This document shows, in pieces, positions 41,745 through 52,766 of a stretch of DNA of 64,000 bases (its first letter is position 1; each line of letters opens with the position of its first letter). The DNA is taken from positions 228,012,490 to 228,076,489 of the forward strand of contig NC_090319.1 in assembly GCF_040869045.1 (NCBI RefSeq). Direction: 5' to 3'. This DNA comes from Eurosta solidaginis (lineage: Eukaryota; Arthropoda; Insecta; Diptera; Tephritidae). The position numbers and the translations under genes are program-made. The notes under the pieces were generated by a model, which worked only from the letters and a program-made list of their open reading frames with translations, was not told where the DNA came from and made no database searches.

Positions 41745-44700
41745 GCAAAATTATTTTATAGTGCTAGTCAGAACAGTCACAAAAGCGAAAATTCAAAAAT
41801 ATTTCAATATCGTAGATAAACAGTAGATAATTTGTAAACTAAGACATAATGGTTACATTATAAATTTATAGAGCTAAGCCTAGGGACGCAGAACAGAAAT
41901 AAGAATAAAGGACTTTGCAATGGTAATACAGTAATAATTATTAGATTCTATCCTTAGAGAAAATAGGAGGTGGCAAGAAAAAAAGATAGAAGATCAGTAG
42001 GTAAAGAGAGTCAGTTAAAGAAGGAGAGGTGAGTCAGATATAACACAAGATTAATTCTTTTTTGAAATGCAGTGAATTACTTATTTGTCTTATTCTGGCT
42101 GGAAGGGAGTTCCAAAGGCGGATCGAACTAACGAAGAATTGTTGTTCAGAAATTAGCATACGATGTTTAACATGTGCAAGAACCATTGTCCTCGTAGAAT
42201 GAAGAAATTGAAGCCTTCGATATAGGTAATAAGGCTTCTTCGTGTAGATTATCTTATGTAAGGTAATAAGTGTTCTAACCGTTAAAAGGTTGTCAAAAGA
42301 AATGTCTAGCAACTTTTCAGAATAACAGGAAACGTGAACAAGTCTATTCAGCCTGTAACATTAAGCTTCTTTTTACTCACAGCGTCACAGTTAGAAAAAA
42401 TCTCACAGCCGCAGAGGAGCGTAGGTATTAAGTACGCTTTGGATAAAAAATAAATAAAAAAAATAAAAGTAGTCGAATATGTAGCGCAGTGAAATACTGT
42501 GTCAACCACCCAACGGTACTAAAGATATCGTCTTTCCAGGTCAATGTTTTGTTAAAAAATATGCCAAGATTTCTTGCCGTGTCAACATATTCTATAACAG
42601 AATTTTCAAACATAATATTGTCTAAGCTACCGGCTTTCTGCGGATGACAAAACACTTCGACTTTCTAGGATTTAGACATTAACCGTTACCCATACACCTA
42701 TTTGACTAAGGTCATTATTCAAATTACTTATACATGAACTCATACAATCGACAAGACAGCACGTATACAATGGAACATCGTCAGGATAAATGTGGACGTC
42801 ACAATACTTAGGGACATGAGGCAGGCCATTAATGTACAATACAAATAACAAAGGATCAAGGATTGACCCTTGGGGCACACCTCGCGAAACGTCTAACTAG
42901 TTTGACTTTCTACTATCTACACATACTGCCTGCGTTCTGCCGTCTAGATAAGATATGACTAGGTTGGTTGCATGACTGGAATAATTAAACATGTTTTCCA
43001 GCTATTTACGTAGTAGGGTATGGTCAACAGAGTCAACGGTTTTGGAGTGGTCAAGAAGCGTTAGGAAAGCCGTAATGTTATACAGACCAATTCTAAATAT
43101 TCTCGCGGATTTTTTTATTCCCGCGGAAAAATTCCTCCAATTCTGTTCTCCTAGGGAGAACAATAATTGGGGAATAGGAATTTCGAATTTTCGAAGTCAG
43201 CTGTTTTGTCAATTGAAATTTCGTTGCACATTTCTTATTTTGTTTAAAATATTGAAAAGTTTAATTATTGTTGCAAATTTGTTGGAAATTAAGAAATAAA
43301 ATATAAACAATGCACTGTATTTATTGCATTTCATGTGGTATTCACTGAAATGAGCAATGAATTGGTGACACAGCAACATCAACAGCGGAACATAAGAAGA
43401 AGACGGTCGCATAACATAAATCTGCCGGAGTTGCCTGCTTTCATTCAGCAAAGCAATTTTCTGGCGGCCAAGTTAGTTGAATTCGTCCTTCGTCATATGC
43501 CAAAATTTATTTAAGCCTTATTAAAAAATCCTTGCGCTATTTCTGGATGGCTGCATCAGATATGTATACCAAGAGCTCTACCGTTGCTTATGATATACTT
43601 TTCGACTTAAAATAAAGAATATTGTGGTTGTAGTTGTTGTTGTATTAACAGTGAGAATATTGTGGTAGAATGTAAATACATATTTTAGCACAAATTTATA
43701 CAAATAAGTGTTCTTTCTTAAAACGAACCAATTTCCTTTAACTATTTTGATGCATTCCCTTCAATTTAACCAAGTGAAAAAACTCCTATGAAATGGCAGA
43801 GAAATCTCCCTCTCCCTCACATTCATAATACCTACTTTTCTCCCATAACCAGTTTCCGCTTTTTCGAACATTGTTCAGAATAGGAGGAAAGGGAGAAGTG
43901 AAAAAACTCACAAGGAATTTTTATTTAGAATACGAGGAATGGGAGAAGGGAAAAAACTCGCACGGAATTTTCGTTTAGAATTGGGCTGATAATCTATGCG
44001 CTCCCGTATATCTTCTACCACAGAAATAAGTGCCGTAGTACAGCTTCTTTTTGGTCTGAAATCAGACTGCTGGTCCGTTAAAAGTTTATTTTCGTGCACA
44101 TACATATGTGGCGATCTGCCCATGTAGGATGCGCTCAACGACCTTCGAAAAAAAGGCGGTATGTCTATCGGCCTGTACTCTTTATTTTGTTTGGGAATAG
44201 GGATAACTTTAACAACTTTCTAACATTTTGGAAAGAGTTTATTAAGGATAGAGTTTATTAGGATAGGGTTTATTAAATAGGTTATGTGGGACAGGCTTAC
44301 GGTTAGAATAATTTTCACAAATTTTGCACAAATTCCGTCTAAACCTATAGCGTTGGACTTTACAGAAAGTATGGCTTTCACAACATACACGAACAAACTC
44401 GAGAGGACTTCCATCAACATTAAAACGATCACAGTAGTTGTCAATACATACATTAGCAACCGAAGGAGGTAACTTTAAAGAACTATCATTGATATCATTA
44501 ATATCTACATCGGGGAGGACAGAGAGATCAGATTTGGATTTGCCAATTCCAATTTTCTTGATCGTATTCCAAGTTTCCTTTGAATTTAAAGCGGTGCTGA
44601 ACTTATTTTCATTGAAATATACTTTAGCCGATTTTATGGCTTTATTGGCAGTGAGTTGTGCAGCTTTGAAGCGCATATGCATTTCCACAGTTCTGTATCT

Positions 44701-45393
44701 TTTCCACCGAGAGTAAGCTAGGTTACGCAAGTGAATTAGATGATTAATTCTGACGTCCAACCATGGATTAGCATTGTGTTTCGTCACCTTAAGTTTCGTA
44801 GGAACGTGGTCGTCAAAGAGCTTATTTATGCTGTGTTGAAGGAACTTAGTTTGCCCATCCACCGATGCCATCGTTCGAATCATTCTCCAGTCGACAGACT
44901 CCACTGCTTCAGCAAGTGCACTATAATTCATACGTTTGAAAGTTGTAAGTAATGAATAGGAGGTCGTGTATAGAAAAATTGGGAGCAGACAGCTGGTCGT
45001 AAAGAAGTACTTTCTCTGAGTCGTTTACAAAGAAGAGGTCTAGCAGCGAGGAACTAGTGTTGGTACGGTAATGTTAGCAGGGAAGAGTCCCAGAGATTCC
45101 TAACTTAGCTTAAGACTAGAATCAACGAGCAGGTTGCTGTTGAAGTCACTAGCTAGGACAATATTTTCGTAATTTAAGAGAAGAGGTTGCAGAAAATCAG
45201 TAAAGCTTGCAACATTTACTTGGCGATTAGGTCTATATGCACAGCCGACAAGGAGCTTATCTCACTTTGATGAAAAACCATCAACGAACACAAATTCTAC
45301 ACAATCACCGGTACAAGAGCTACAACATGATTTACAGGACAAACTACTATTAACATATATAGCAACACCACCACCACTTCTGTCAGCTCTGCA
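41745..45393 (-). mobile_element. Antisense LINE, duplicate copy
   Basis: Copy of 29487-33135. RT pieces are at 42034-44138 (PQGSILDPLLF near 42858, YPDD near 42783), the linker at 44242-44931 and endonuclease remnants to about 45380. It contains the 0.9-kb insertion 43087-43988, the 50-bp repeats (43879-43978) and the tail-only insertion (43616-43666). A substitution near 45206 (AGCTTG versus AGCTAG) separates it from unit 1. Confidence 0.85.
43087..43988. mobile_element. Unclassified DNA-transposon-like insertion, duplicate
   Basis: Copy of 30829-31730 with the same AATTCTAAA inverted ends and internal direct repeats. Confidence 0.5.
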
Positions 45394-45397
45394 CAAA

Positions 45398-45765
45398 CCA
45401 TGAAGCCTCTAACATTGCTAAAACGATACGCAAAGCTGGAAACCACTGTATCCCTCAAGCATCACCCTGCGGAAGAAACCACGTGCCCTGGTGGAATAAA
45501 GAACTCACTACACTAAGGAGAGAGAAAAAGCAAGCTTGGCATAGATTTAGAAGAAACCCCATACCCACCAACCTTATGAATTTCAAAAAATTAAATGCCA
45601 AATTCCGGAAAGAAATGAAAATCCAAAAAAAAGTGCAGCTTCTTAAAATTTACTGAGCAGATTTCTCCAACTCCTCTGTGTCCGAAATCTGGAATAAAAT
45701 TAACAGACTATGCCATAGAAATCCACACACACCTTTAGTTGCAATTAAAACCAACAACTGCATAT
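45398..45765 (+). pseudogene. Jockey-type LINE, linker part before the gypsy
   Basis: Copy of 33140-33507. Here the reading frame can be followed across the gypsy. The codons for CISS end in the target duplication CCTCT (45766-45770), and the frame resumes at 50145 with DPSVICNEFGTVW. Confidence 0.82.
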
Positions 45766-45770
45766 CCTCT

Positions 45771-45943
45771 ATAGGAAGTAAGAAATAAATATTTCCTATT
45801 GAAATTTAGAAATAAAATTATTTTATTATCTCACAATGAAAAAGGTTAATGACGAACTGAACAATGAAAACTTGAACAATAAAAAATAAATGTTCGTTGC
45901 TAAGCACCACTTTTGTTCTGAAAACTTGAACTGCACCGCCACA
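45771..45943 (-). repeat. Gypsy 3' LTR
   Basis: 173 bp, reading TGTGGCGGTGCAG at its start on the minus strand and ending TTCCTAT. Near-identical to 49964-50139 apart from small indels and substitutions. Confidence 0.9.
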
Positions 45944-45955
45944 CTACCCTCCTTG

Positions 45956-47406
45956 GTAGAGAATTTGGCACAAATCCAAAATTTCTCGAAATCGAATTTT
46001 CCTGCCGGACCGCATCGCGTATTCTGGAACTGGTGCATTTTTAGGAACAGGTACAGACGTTGAAACAGGAACAGATGTAGAAGTAGGAATAGGTGTTGAA
46101 ACAATGTCATCTTGAATAACAAAAGCTGGTTTTACACGATCAATAGAGACTTTAGTTGGTTCATTTCGAATTTTGAGTGTGACTGTTTTTTTTATCACTT
46201 CATACGGGCCGGTGTATGGAGGCTGGAGTGCTTTAAGAAATGGTCCAACTTTGAGAAAGGCATGACTGCATTTCGAAAGTTCCTTGAAAACAAAAACTCC
46301 AGGTTGACAGTATCTTGATGCTGGAAGTGGACTTAAGCGCGACATAAAATCACGTAAACTTGAAAGAAAACTGCTTGTATCATCGGAAGTTTTGTGTCCA
46401 AGACTTGAAGAAAGAAATTCAAATGGCAAACGAATCGTTTCACCATAAACCATTTCATAGGAAGTAGCCTTGATATCGTCTTTAAAAGCTGAGCGAATTC
46501 CAAGTAGAACTAGAGGCAAAGCCCGAACCCAGTCAATGTCGGAATGAGCCATGATTGCGGCTTTCAAGTGACGATGTAATCGTTCGACTAAACCAATTGT
46601 TTAACAAAAAATTTGAAAAGATGAGAAGAAAATTGAGCTCCACGATCTGAGGTTATAATTTCAGGAACGCCAAAGCGAGATATCCAACAATCAAAAAGTG
46701 CAGGAGTCACATTAACTGCAGTTATGTTCTGCAAAGGATAAACCTCAGGCCATCAAGTAAAACGATCGATGACAGTCAAGCAAAATCGAAAAGAACATGC
46801 AAGTGGAAGTGGACCAATCAGATCAATGTGAATATGCGAAAATCTCTTTGTTGGAGTTTCAAAATTTTCAAGTGAAGCGTGAACATGGCGTGAAATTTTT
46901 CATCGTTGACAAGCATTACAAGCACGAGCCCAATTTCGACAGTCTTTATTCATTGACGGCCACACAAAACGATCGCTAATTAACTTGAGCGAAGAATTGG
47001 CACCTGGATGGCTCAAGTTATATAGCTGATCAAAAACAGAACGACGAAACGGTGATGTGATGAATGTCCGAGCTTTTCCTGTTGATGTATCACAAAACAC
47101 AGTAAGTGAGGAACCAGGAATTGGCACACGCTCGATGCAGAGAGAAGAATTTTCTTGAGTAATTCTTTTAAGTTCATCGTCTTCTTCTTGAGATTCAACC
47201 AGCAACGGTGCAGAAACAGCTTCAATTCGTGAGAGTGTATCAGCAACGACATTATCGGTTCCTTTGATGTGTTGGATATCTGTTGAAAATTCTGCAATGA
47301 ATGAGAATTGCCTGAGTGGAACTGGTGAAAGTTTTTCACGTTTTTGTTGACAAGCGTAAATCAATGGTTTGTGATCGGTGTAAATCGTGAATGAATGTCC
47401 TTCCAA
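45956..47406 (-). pseudogene. Gypsy RNase H and integrase
   Basis: The frame 47406-46900 contains FTIYTDHKPLIYA and HIKGTDNVVADTLSR (RNase H), then the integrase zinc domain (LSHPGANSSLKLISDRFVWP, then ACNACQR: HHCC-type). The catalytic core 46900-46570 is broken by stops. The frame 46567-45944 gives ALPLVLLGIRSAFKDDI, SSYEMVYGE-like sequence, and PPYTGPYEVI, the GPY/F module. It ends with a Pro/Val-rich repeat tail (TSTSVPVSTSVPVPKNAP). It is duplicated in part at 33686-34869. Confidence 0.85.
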
Positions 47407-47466
47407 AAATTGACGAAAGTGCTGGATTGCAGCGTAGATCGCAAGAAAATCACGATAGAAAGCAGG

Positions 47467-48930
47467 TCAAGAACATTCTTTTGAGGACATTTTGTTCGAG
47501 AAGAATGCAAGAGGTTGCCACACGCCATCGACAAGCAGTTGTAAACATGCTCCGACTGAATGGTTCGAAGCATATGTAAACAAACCAAGAGGTGCACCAA
47601 TGCTAGGATGAACCAGAAGTGAAGCAGAAGAGATGCAGTTTTTACGGGTTATGAAAGCTTCTTCCAGTTCAAACGTCCAGTTGATTGGTTGAGATCCTTT
47701 CAGGAGTGGGTTGCTGATTGCTTTATTCAATGGAGATTTGTATTCAGAAATATACGGAATGAATCTTCGATAGAAGTTTAATATTCCAAGAAAACGTCGA
47801 AAACCTTGTGCTGTTTTTGGCAATGGAAAGTCCTTGATTACCCGGACGCGCTCTTCTGGAGCTTGTATTCCAGCAGCAGAGATGATATAACCAATAAAAG
47901 GAATTTCATTAACTCCAAAAGTACACTTTTTGTCGTTGATCACCAGTTCATATTTTGCTAGACGTTCAAAAATGATTTTAAGATCGTTCGTGCTCTTCCT
48001 TGGAACGAGAGGAAACGAGAATGTCATCCATATAAACGAAACACAAATCTAAACTTCGCAAAACTTCATCCATGAACCTTTGAAAGGTCTGGCCAGCGTT
48101 TCGAAGTCCAAACGTCATGAATGGAAATTCAAATAGGCCAAATGGAGAATAATAATAGAAATGTCATCTTCGGCTACAGGAAAGCTTTAACAAGATCAAT
48201 TTTCGAAAATGCCGCACAACCATCGATAAAGTTAGTGACGTCGTGAATGTGACGGACAGGATACCGATCTGGGATAGTTCGAGCATTCAATGTACGAAAA
48301 TCTCCACAAGGGCGCCAAGTTGAATCACTTTTTGGTGCCAAGTGTAAAGGCGATGACCAAGAACTCTCTGATGAACGAGTTATACCAGCCTGTTACATAG
48401 CGTCGAATTCTTGTTTAGCTATTTTTAATTTCTCAGGATTTAAGCGTCACCGGTGGTCCAGGAGTTGTACGAATGTGATGAACAGTCTGGTGTTTTATAT
48501 TACGAGGTAAACCTGGTGGACGAGTAATTTCAGGAATTTGAGAAATGAGAGCACTGAAAGTCGACGAATCCTGAACTGCTTTAACACTGCTTTGCGAAGA
48601 AGGCTGAGAAAAACCGTGCAAGTGAAGACCAGTTGTGACGTCGACGATGCGTTTTGTACGACAATCCGGTAAAAGGTGATAATGAGCGAGAAAATCAGAT
48701 CCAATTATTGGTAGATCGACGTCAGCGACGATAAATCTCCATGGAAAATCACGACGAAGTCGTAAGTTGAGATTCAAGGTTAGAAAACCATAATGTTTTG
48801 ATTTTGCTTCCATTTGCAGCACACAAGTCGTACTTGACAGGAGAACGACGATCACGTAATATACGTCGAGGAAAGAAAATCAGAACCAGTATCGACGAGA
48901 AAGCGATATTTAGATATTTTATCAGTGACA
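47467..48930 (-). pseudogene. Gypsy protease and reverse transcriptase
   Basis: The protease active site FLVDTGSDF lies near 48895. The frame 48855-48433 carries the rest of the protease (FIVADVDLPIIGSDFLAHYH). RT begins near 48420 in a decayed stretch. The catalytic VYMDDILVSSR is near 48020-48040, next to a frame break at about 48000. The open frame 48027-47467 then gives KCTFGVNEIPFIGYIIS, PLPKTAQGFRRFLGILNFYR and FTYASNHSVGACL, the start of RNase H. A frame change near 47467 leads to RNase H. Confidence 0.85.
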
Positions 48931-48970
48931 ATTAGGCGGCAACTGGTTGAAAAGCAGTCTGATGCCGCAC

Positions 48971-49921
48971 TCACAGACTGCTTTTTCCGTTTTCCAAATA
49001 ATTACAGGGACTTATACATTTTTTTGCTTTGTCCTGGAACTTTTTATGGTACCAACAAATTTGTTGATTAGAGTTGCTTCGATTTTTAGATTTGCTACGA
49101 CGTCGAGAGCTATTGGAAGAACTATGGGAATCATGAGGGCACGAACGAAAAGCAGACAATTCGGCCACTTGTTTTTGTATTTAATAGGTTGCTTTCGATA
49201 CTTTTATCGCTGAGCGCTGCATATACAGCGAAAGTCGGTGTGCTCGATGAGACTTCGACAATCTTGTTAGCAAGCTCCGCAATGTTGTCGAGCTGCAATT
49301 CATATTGTGTCACAAGGATAGCCTGGACGTTGGACGGAAGACGTTTAAGCCAGAGTTGACGAAGGGAGTTATCCTGCACGATAGTTGAACCAGCGAGAGA
49401 GCGTAAGTGACGAAGAAACTGTGATGGTTTGCGATAACCGAGCTCTTCCTCACTGCTAAGTTGGCGGACTCGTTGTTCCTCAGACGCAGACAAACGATCA
49501 ATCAATTTTGTGCGCAAAAATGTGTATGGATTCAGCGGAGGAGGATTTTCACGTCCTCGATTTCCAATGCGATACGTGCGTCCAGCTGCGAAACAACATA
49601 ATGGAACTTTGTTACCTCATTTGTGATATCGGACAACGCAAACTGCGAATCAGCCTGCGAGAACCATAATTTTGGTTTTTCAGACCAAAAAGGCGGCAGT
49701 TTTACTGCAACACGCTGAACTGCAGGGCGATGATCGGCGAAGTTAGCGGCAAAATAATAATCCCTCTGCTGCTGCTGTTGCGGTGATGGTGGCTGCTGCC
49801 GCTGATGCTCCAATTGACGGTTATGTTGTTGGTGCGCTTGCTGACGTAATTCGTCGATCTGTCGTTGAAGCTCCTCATTTTCTCCGCGAAGGGTAACGAG
49901 CTGATCTTCATCTCGAAGCAT
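48971..49921 (-). pseudogene. Gypsy Gag
   Basis: It starts at ATG 49921 (MLRDEDQLVTLRGENEELQR), a Gln-rich coiled-coil-like N-terminus, followed by LPPFWSEKPKLWFSQADSQF, the conserved Gag core of this clade. After a frame change near 49530 the frame 49517-49131 continues with SEEQRVRQLSSEEELGYRKPS and LRQLWLKRLPSNVQAILVTQ. After another shift near 49180 the zinc motif CWYHKKFQDKAKKC (then ISPC) appears near 49065. This CX2HX9CX3C pattern is the CHCC hallmark of the CsRn1 clade. Gag forms the particle and binds the RNA. Confidence 0.85.
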
Positions 49922-49949
49922 CTTATAAGATACACGTAATTAACTCTTA

Positions 49950-49961
49950 TCGGGGTCACCA
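49950..49961 (-). other. Gypsy primer-binding site (tRNA-Trp type)
   Basis: TGGTGACCCCGA on the minus strand, 2 bp from the LTR, complements the 3' end of tRNA-Trp. CsRn1-clade elements are known for tRNA-Trp priming. Confidence 0.75.
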
Positions 49962-49963
49962 AT

Positions 49964-50139
49964 ATAGGAAATAAGGAATACATATTTCCTATTAAAATTT
50001 AGAAATAAAATTATTTTATTATCTCACAATGAAAAATGTTAATGACGAGGTGAACAATGAAAACATGTTGAACAATAAAAAATAAATGTTCGTTGCTAAG
50101 CACCACCTTTGTTCTGAAAACTTGAACTGCACCGCCACA
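49964..50139 (-). repeat. Gypsy 5' LTR
   Basis: 176 bp, the partner of 45771-45943. Differences such as GAACATG versus GAAC near 50065 mean the insertion is not brand new. Confidence 0.9.
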
Positions 50140-50144
50140 CCTCT

Positions 50145-50265
50145 GACCCGTCCGTAATATGCAACGAGTTCGGTACAGTGTGGTCAAACCTCTCGTCTGA
50201 TACAAACTTTTCAAATCACTACAGGGAATCAAATTCATATCTTGAGGCATATGTTTTGGTGGTTA
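50145..50265 (+). pseudogene. Jockey-type LINE, last visible part
   Basis: In frame with the sequence before the gypsy: DPSVICNEFGTVWSNLSSD, NFSNHYRESNSYLEAYVL, the stretch between linker and RT in Jockey elements. It is cut near 50266-50300 by the Penelope-like array. Confidence 0.75.
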
Positions 50266-50395
50266 ACCAAATATTAAGAATATTTTATTTAATATTGGTA
50301 TCCGATCGGTTTGATTGTTATGCATATATTTTTTTGGTAAGCTTTTCGGATCTATTCTGGAGTAGTGCAAATAAAACAATTTATTCCACCTTACA

Positions 50396-50430
50396 GCTCG
50401 ACGTTTCGTTTCCTTGGCTTCTTCTGGAGC
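50396..50430 (-). ncRNA. Hammerhead-like motif, degenerate (Penelope pLTR)
   Basis: On the minus strand GCTC (stem I), CAGAAGA (core position of CUGANGA), a shortened middle, GAAA, CGTC and GAGC (stem I partner). Stem II is not formable here because about 5 nt are missing compared with 58039-58078. Confidence 0.4.
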
Positions 50431-50692
50431 GGTTCTGTATTTATTAACAATAAAAACACAAAAACAACAATAACATTAATTTGAAATTATCACAAATACA
50501 CATATTCACATTTAACAATGATTTATAAATTTTTAAATTTCACTTACATTTAAATTAAGGCATTAAATTAAGGGAATGAAACATAATAACAGAAGTAAAA
50601 AATAAAAATACAAAAAATAAAAATACAAGAAATAAAACGATACCATCTACTGTGATACACTTGTCATACTAAAAGTAAAATCTTATAAGCAT

Positions 50693-52688
50693 AGTATGTT
50701 AGTGGCAGCGATACCATCTGTGTCCTCTTTCTTATTCATAGTTTTTTCCCTATTTTGCAAAATTCTTAGGCTTTCTAATGTATATCGTGTTTTCTCTCTA
50801 GCTTCTTTGTCTATTATTTTTGTGTTTGCGAAGTCAGCGATGTGTGTCATTGCGTGTTGTGATAGAGCTGTATTTTGTTTTTGTTTCCTGATATCAGCTT
50901 CATGTTCGGCTAGTCGTGTACCCAAAGCGCGCTTAGTTGTTCCTATATAGACTTTGTTGCATTTTTTCTTGTTATTTCCTTTGCATTATATTTTGTAAAC
51001 CACATTGCTTTGTTGTTCTCTGTTTATAGGGGTTTTTTTTTTGTAAAGCATCTTGATAATGTGTGATTTGATTTGTAAGCTAGTCTGATGTTCTCTTGTT
51101 GAATTACGTCTTGTGTTAAGTTTTCTGTTAGCCTGGGAATGTGAGTGACACTGTGATATTGTTTTGTTTCATTGTTTGTTGTTGTTGCTAGTGTTTGGTT
51201 TTGTTGAATTTGATTTAATTTTTGTTCCATGAGGTCAGATATAAGGTAGTCAGGGTAATTATTTCTTTTTAGCGTCATTTGTATTTTCTTTATGTTGCCG
51301 TCATGAAATTGCTGATGGCTGATAGTCAAGATTTTGTGTATAAGGTTTTTGGCGGTGTTAATTTTATACTTTCATGGTTGTATTGAAAAAAAGTTTATTA
51401 GGCGCCCAGACGCTGTTGGCTTAGAGTACCAGTCTAATATTAAGTTATTTTTTGTTTTATGTATACGGGCATATAGAAAACGTATACTATTGTTTTTTTC
51501 CATTTTCATAGTGAATTGTAATCTGCTATGGTATTGGTTCAGTGTTTTAAGTATGATATTTGCATCATCTCTTTGGACAATGGCAAATATGTCGTCCACA
51601 TACTTTACAAGAAACTTAATGCCTTTTTGCTGCTTTTTGAGCTCCGAGTATGTGCTATTTAAAAGATCATCCATTATTATATCCGCGATCGTGGGGGAAA
51701 GGGGGTTACCCATCGGCATTCCAAAAGACTGACTGTATATATTATTGTTACATATGAAATAGTTGTTCTCCTTTAATCATAACTCTAAAATACTTTGAAA
51801 TTTATTCCTCGGTATGTTAGTATTGTTTTGAATCTTGTCCCATTTTTTCATAATTATCTTTATAGCTAGGTTCGTCGGTATGTTGGTAAAGATGGAGAGA
51901 ATATCAAAGGATACCAAAACATCTTCATGACTTATGATCACATCTTTCAATCTCTCTTTTAATTCAAATGCATTTTTTATGTTGTACTCCTCCGAAATTA
52001 AATTTTTTAAGATTTTTCCTACGTGTTTGGATAAATTGTAGCATGGGAAGTTAATAGAGGACGCTATAGGACGCAAGGGAAAATCGGGTTCATGTATTTT
52101 CGGTAGCCCGTACAGTCTTGGAGCGGTTGCCGCTGAGCTGGATAATTGTTGTTTCTCTCTTAGTGTTATATATTTTCCCTTATAAAGCTCATCAACAATA
52201 TTGTTATTTTTCCTTTGTAATGTATTTGTTGGATCGACTCGAATAACTTTGCATGTGTTCTTGTCCCCTAGTACTTCGTCAATCTTTTGAGTGTAATCTG
52301 TCTTATATAAAACGACTGTTTTGTTTATTTTGTCCGCATCAGTTACAATTATATCCTCTTCGTGTGACTTTAAAAAGGATTTAGTTTTGTTGTAGGCTTC
52401 TATAATAAATTTTTCGGCCGAATTGTGTTTTATGTGCCTCTTAAATTGTTGAATTTTGAAGCTTACTTTGTTTCTGGCTACTTCTTTGTCATTTTCGTTC
52501 TCAAGTCCTTGAATTATTTGTTCAACCTCTGCTATCAAATGTATTGGTGAAAAGTTCTTTCGCGTTGTTGGTAGTGTAATTTTTAATTTGAGCTTTGAAA
52601 GTTTGTATTCATGTGGTTGTAATAGTTCCTCATTTTGTTGGGTGTTGTTGTTTTTGTAGTTGATGTGACGTTTATAGATCTTTCTTTA
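50693..52688 (-). pseudogene. Penelope reverse transcriptase with GIY-YIG endonuclease
   Basis: The frame starts near 52686 (KIYKRHINYKNN). The open part 52538-51777 gives the long N-terminus with APRLYGLPKIHEPDFPLRPI and VSFDILSIFTNIPT (RT motif A). A TGA at about 51776 interrupts the frame. RT motif B MPMGNPLSPTIADIIMDD starts at 51719 and the catalytic VKYVDDIFAIV lies near 51600. A TGA near 51371 is specific to this copy; the copy at 58971 reads Arg there. The C-terminal GIY-YIG module follows: CKGNNKKKC, VYIGTTKRALGTRLAEHEADI near 50900-50960, with a stop just before it. Penelope RTs are related to telomerase. Confidence 0.88.
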
Positions 52689-52766
52689 GTATAAGGGTAT
52701 ATGCATGTGTGTTTATTGTTGAATTTTTCGGGCAGGCTTTCCGGCAATTATAATTTTAAAGTTGTT

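Larger units (their letters stand above)
34936..47193. repeat. Tandem duplication, unit 2 (12,258 bp)
   Basis: Direct repeat of 22678-34935. To its right the sequence continues into the rest of the gypsy element, so the gypsy insertion predates the duplication. To its left the Transib transposase is cut at the junction. Confidence 0.95.
45771..50139 (-). mobile_element. Ty3/gypsy LTR retrotransposon, CsRn1 clade, complete structure
   Basis: The minus-strand element has a 5' LTR (50139-49964), a primer-binding site (49961-49950), Gag, protease, RT, RNase H, integrase, a purine tract (near 45955-45944) and a 3' LTR (45943-45771). The 5-bp target duplication CCTCT lies at 45766-45770 and 50140-50144. 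A Gag zinc motif of CHCC type and a PBS matching tRNA-Trp place it in the CsRn1 clade. Reading frames are broken in pol, so it is inactive. About 4.37 kb long. Confidence 0.92.
50301..52766 (-). mobile_element. Penelope-like element, copy A
   Basis: The minus-strand element has an RT plus GIY-YIG ORF (52688-50693), a 3' UTR, and a terminal-repeat (pLTR) segment at 50301-50460 that recurs at 52767-52885, as expected for tandem Penelope arrangements. A hammerhead-like motif lies in the left pLTR. The frame has stops, so it is inactive. Confidence 0.88.
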
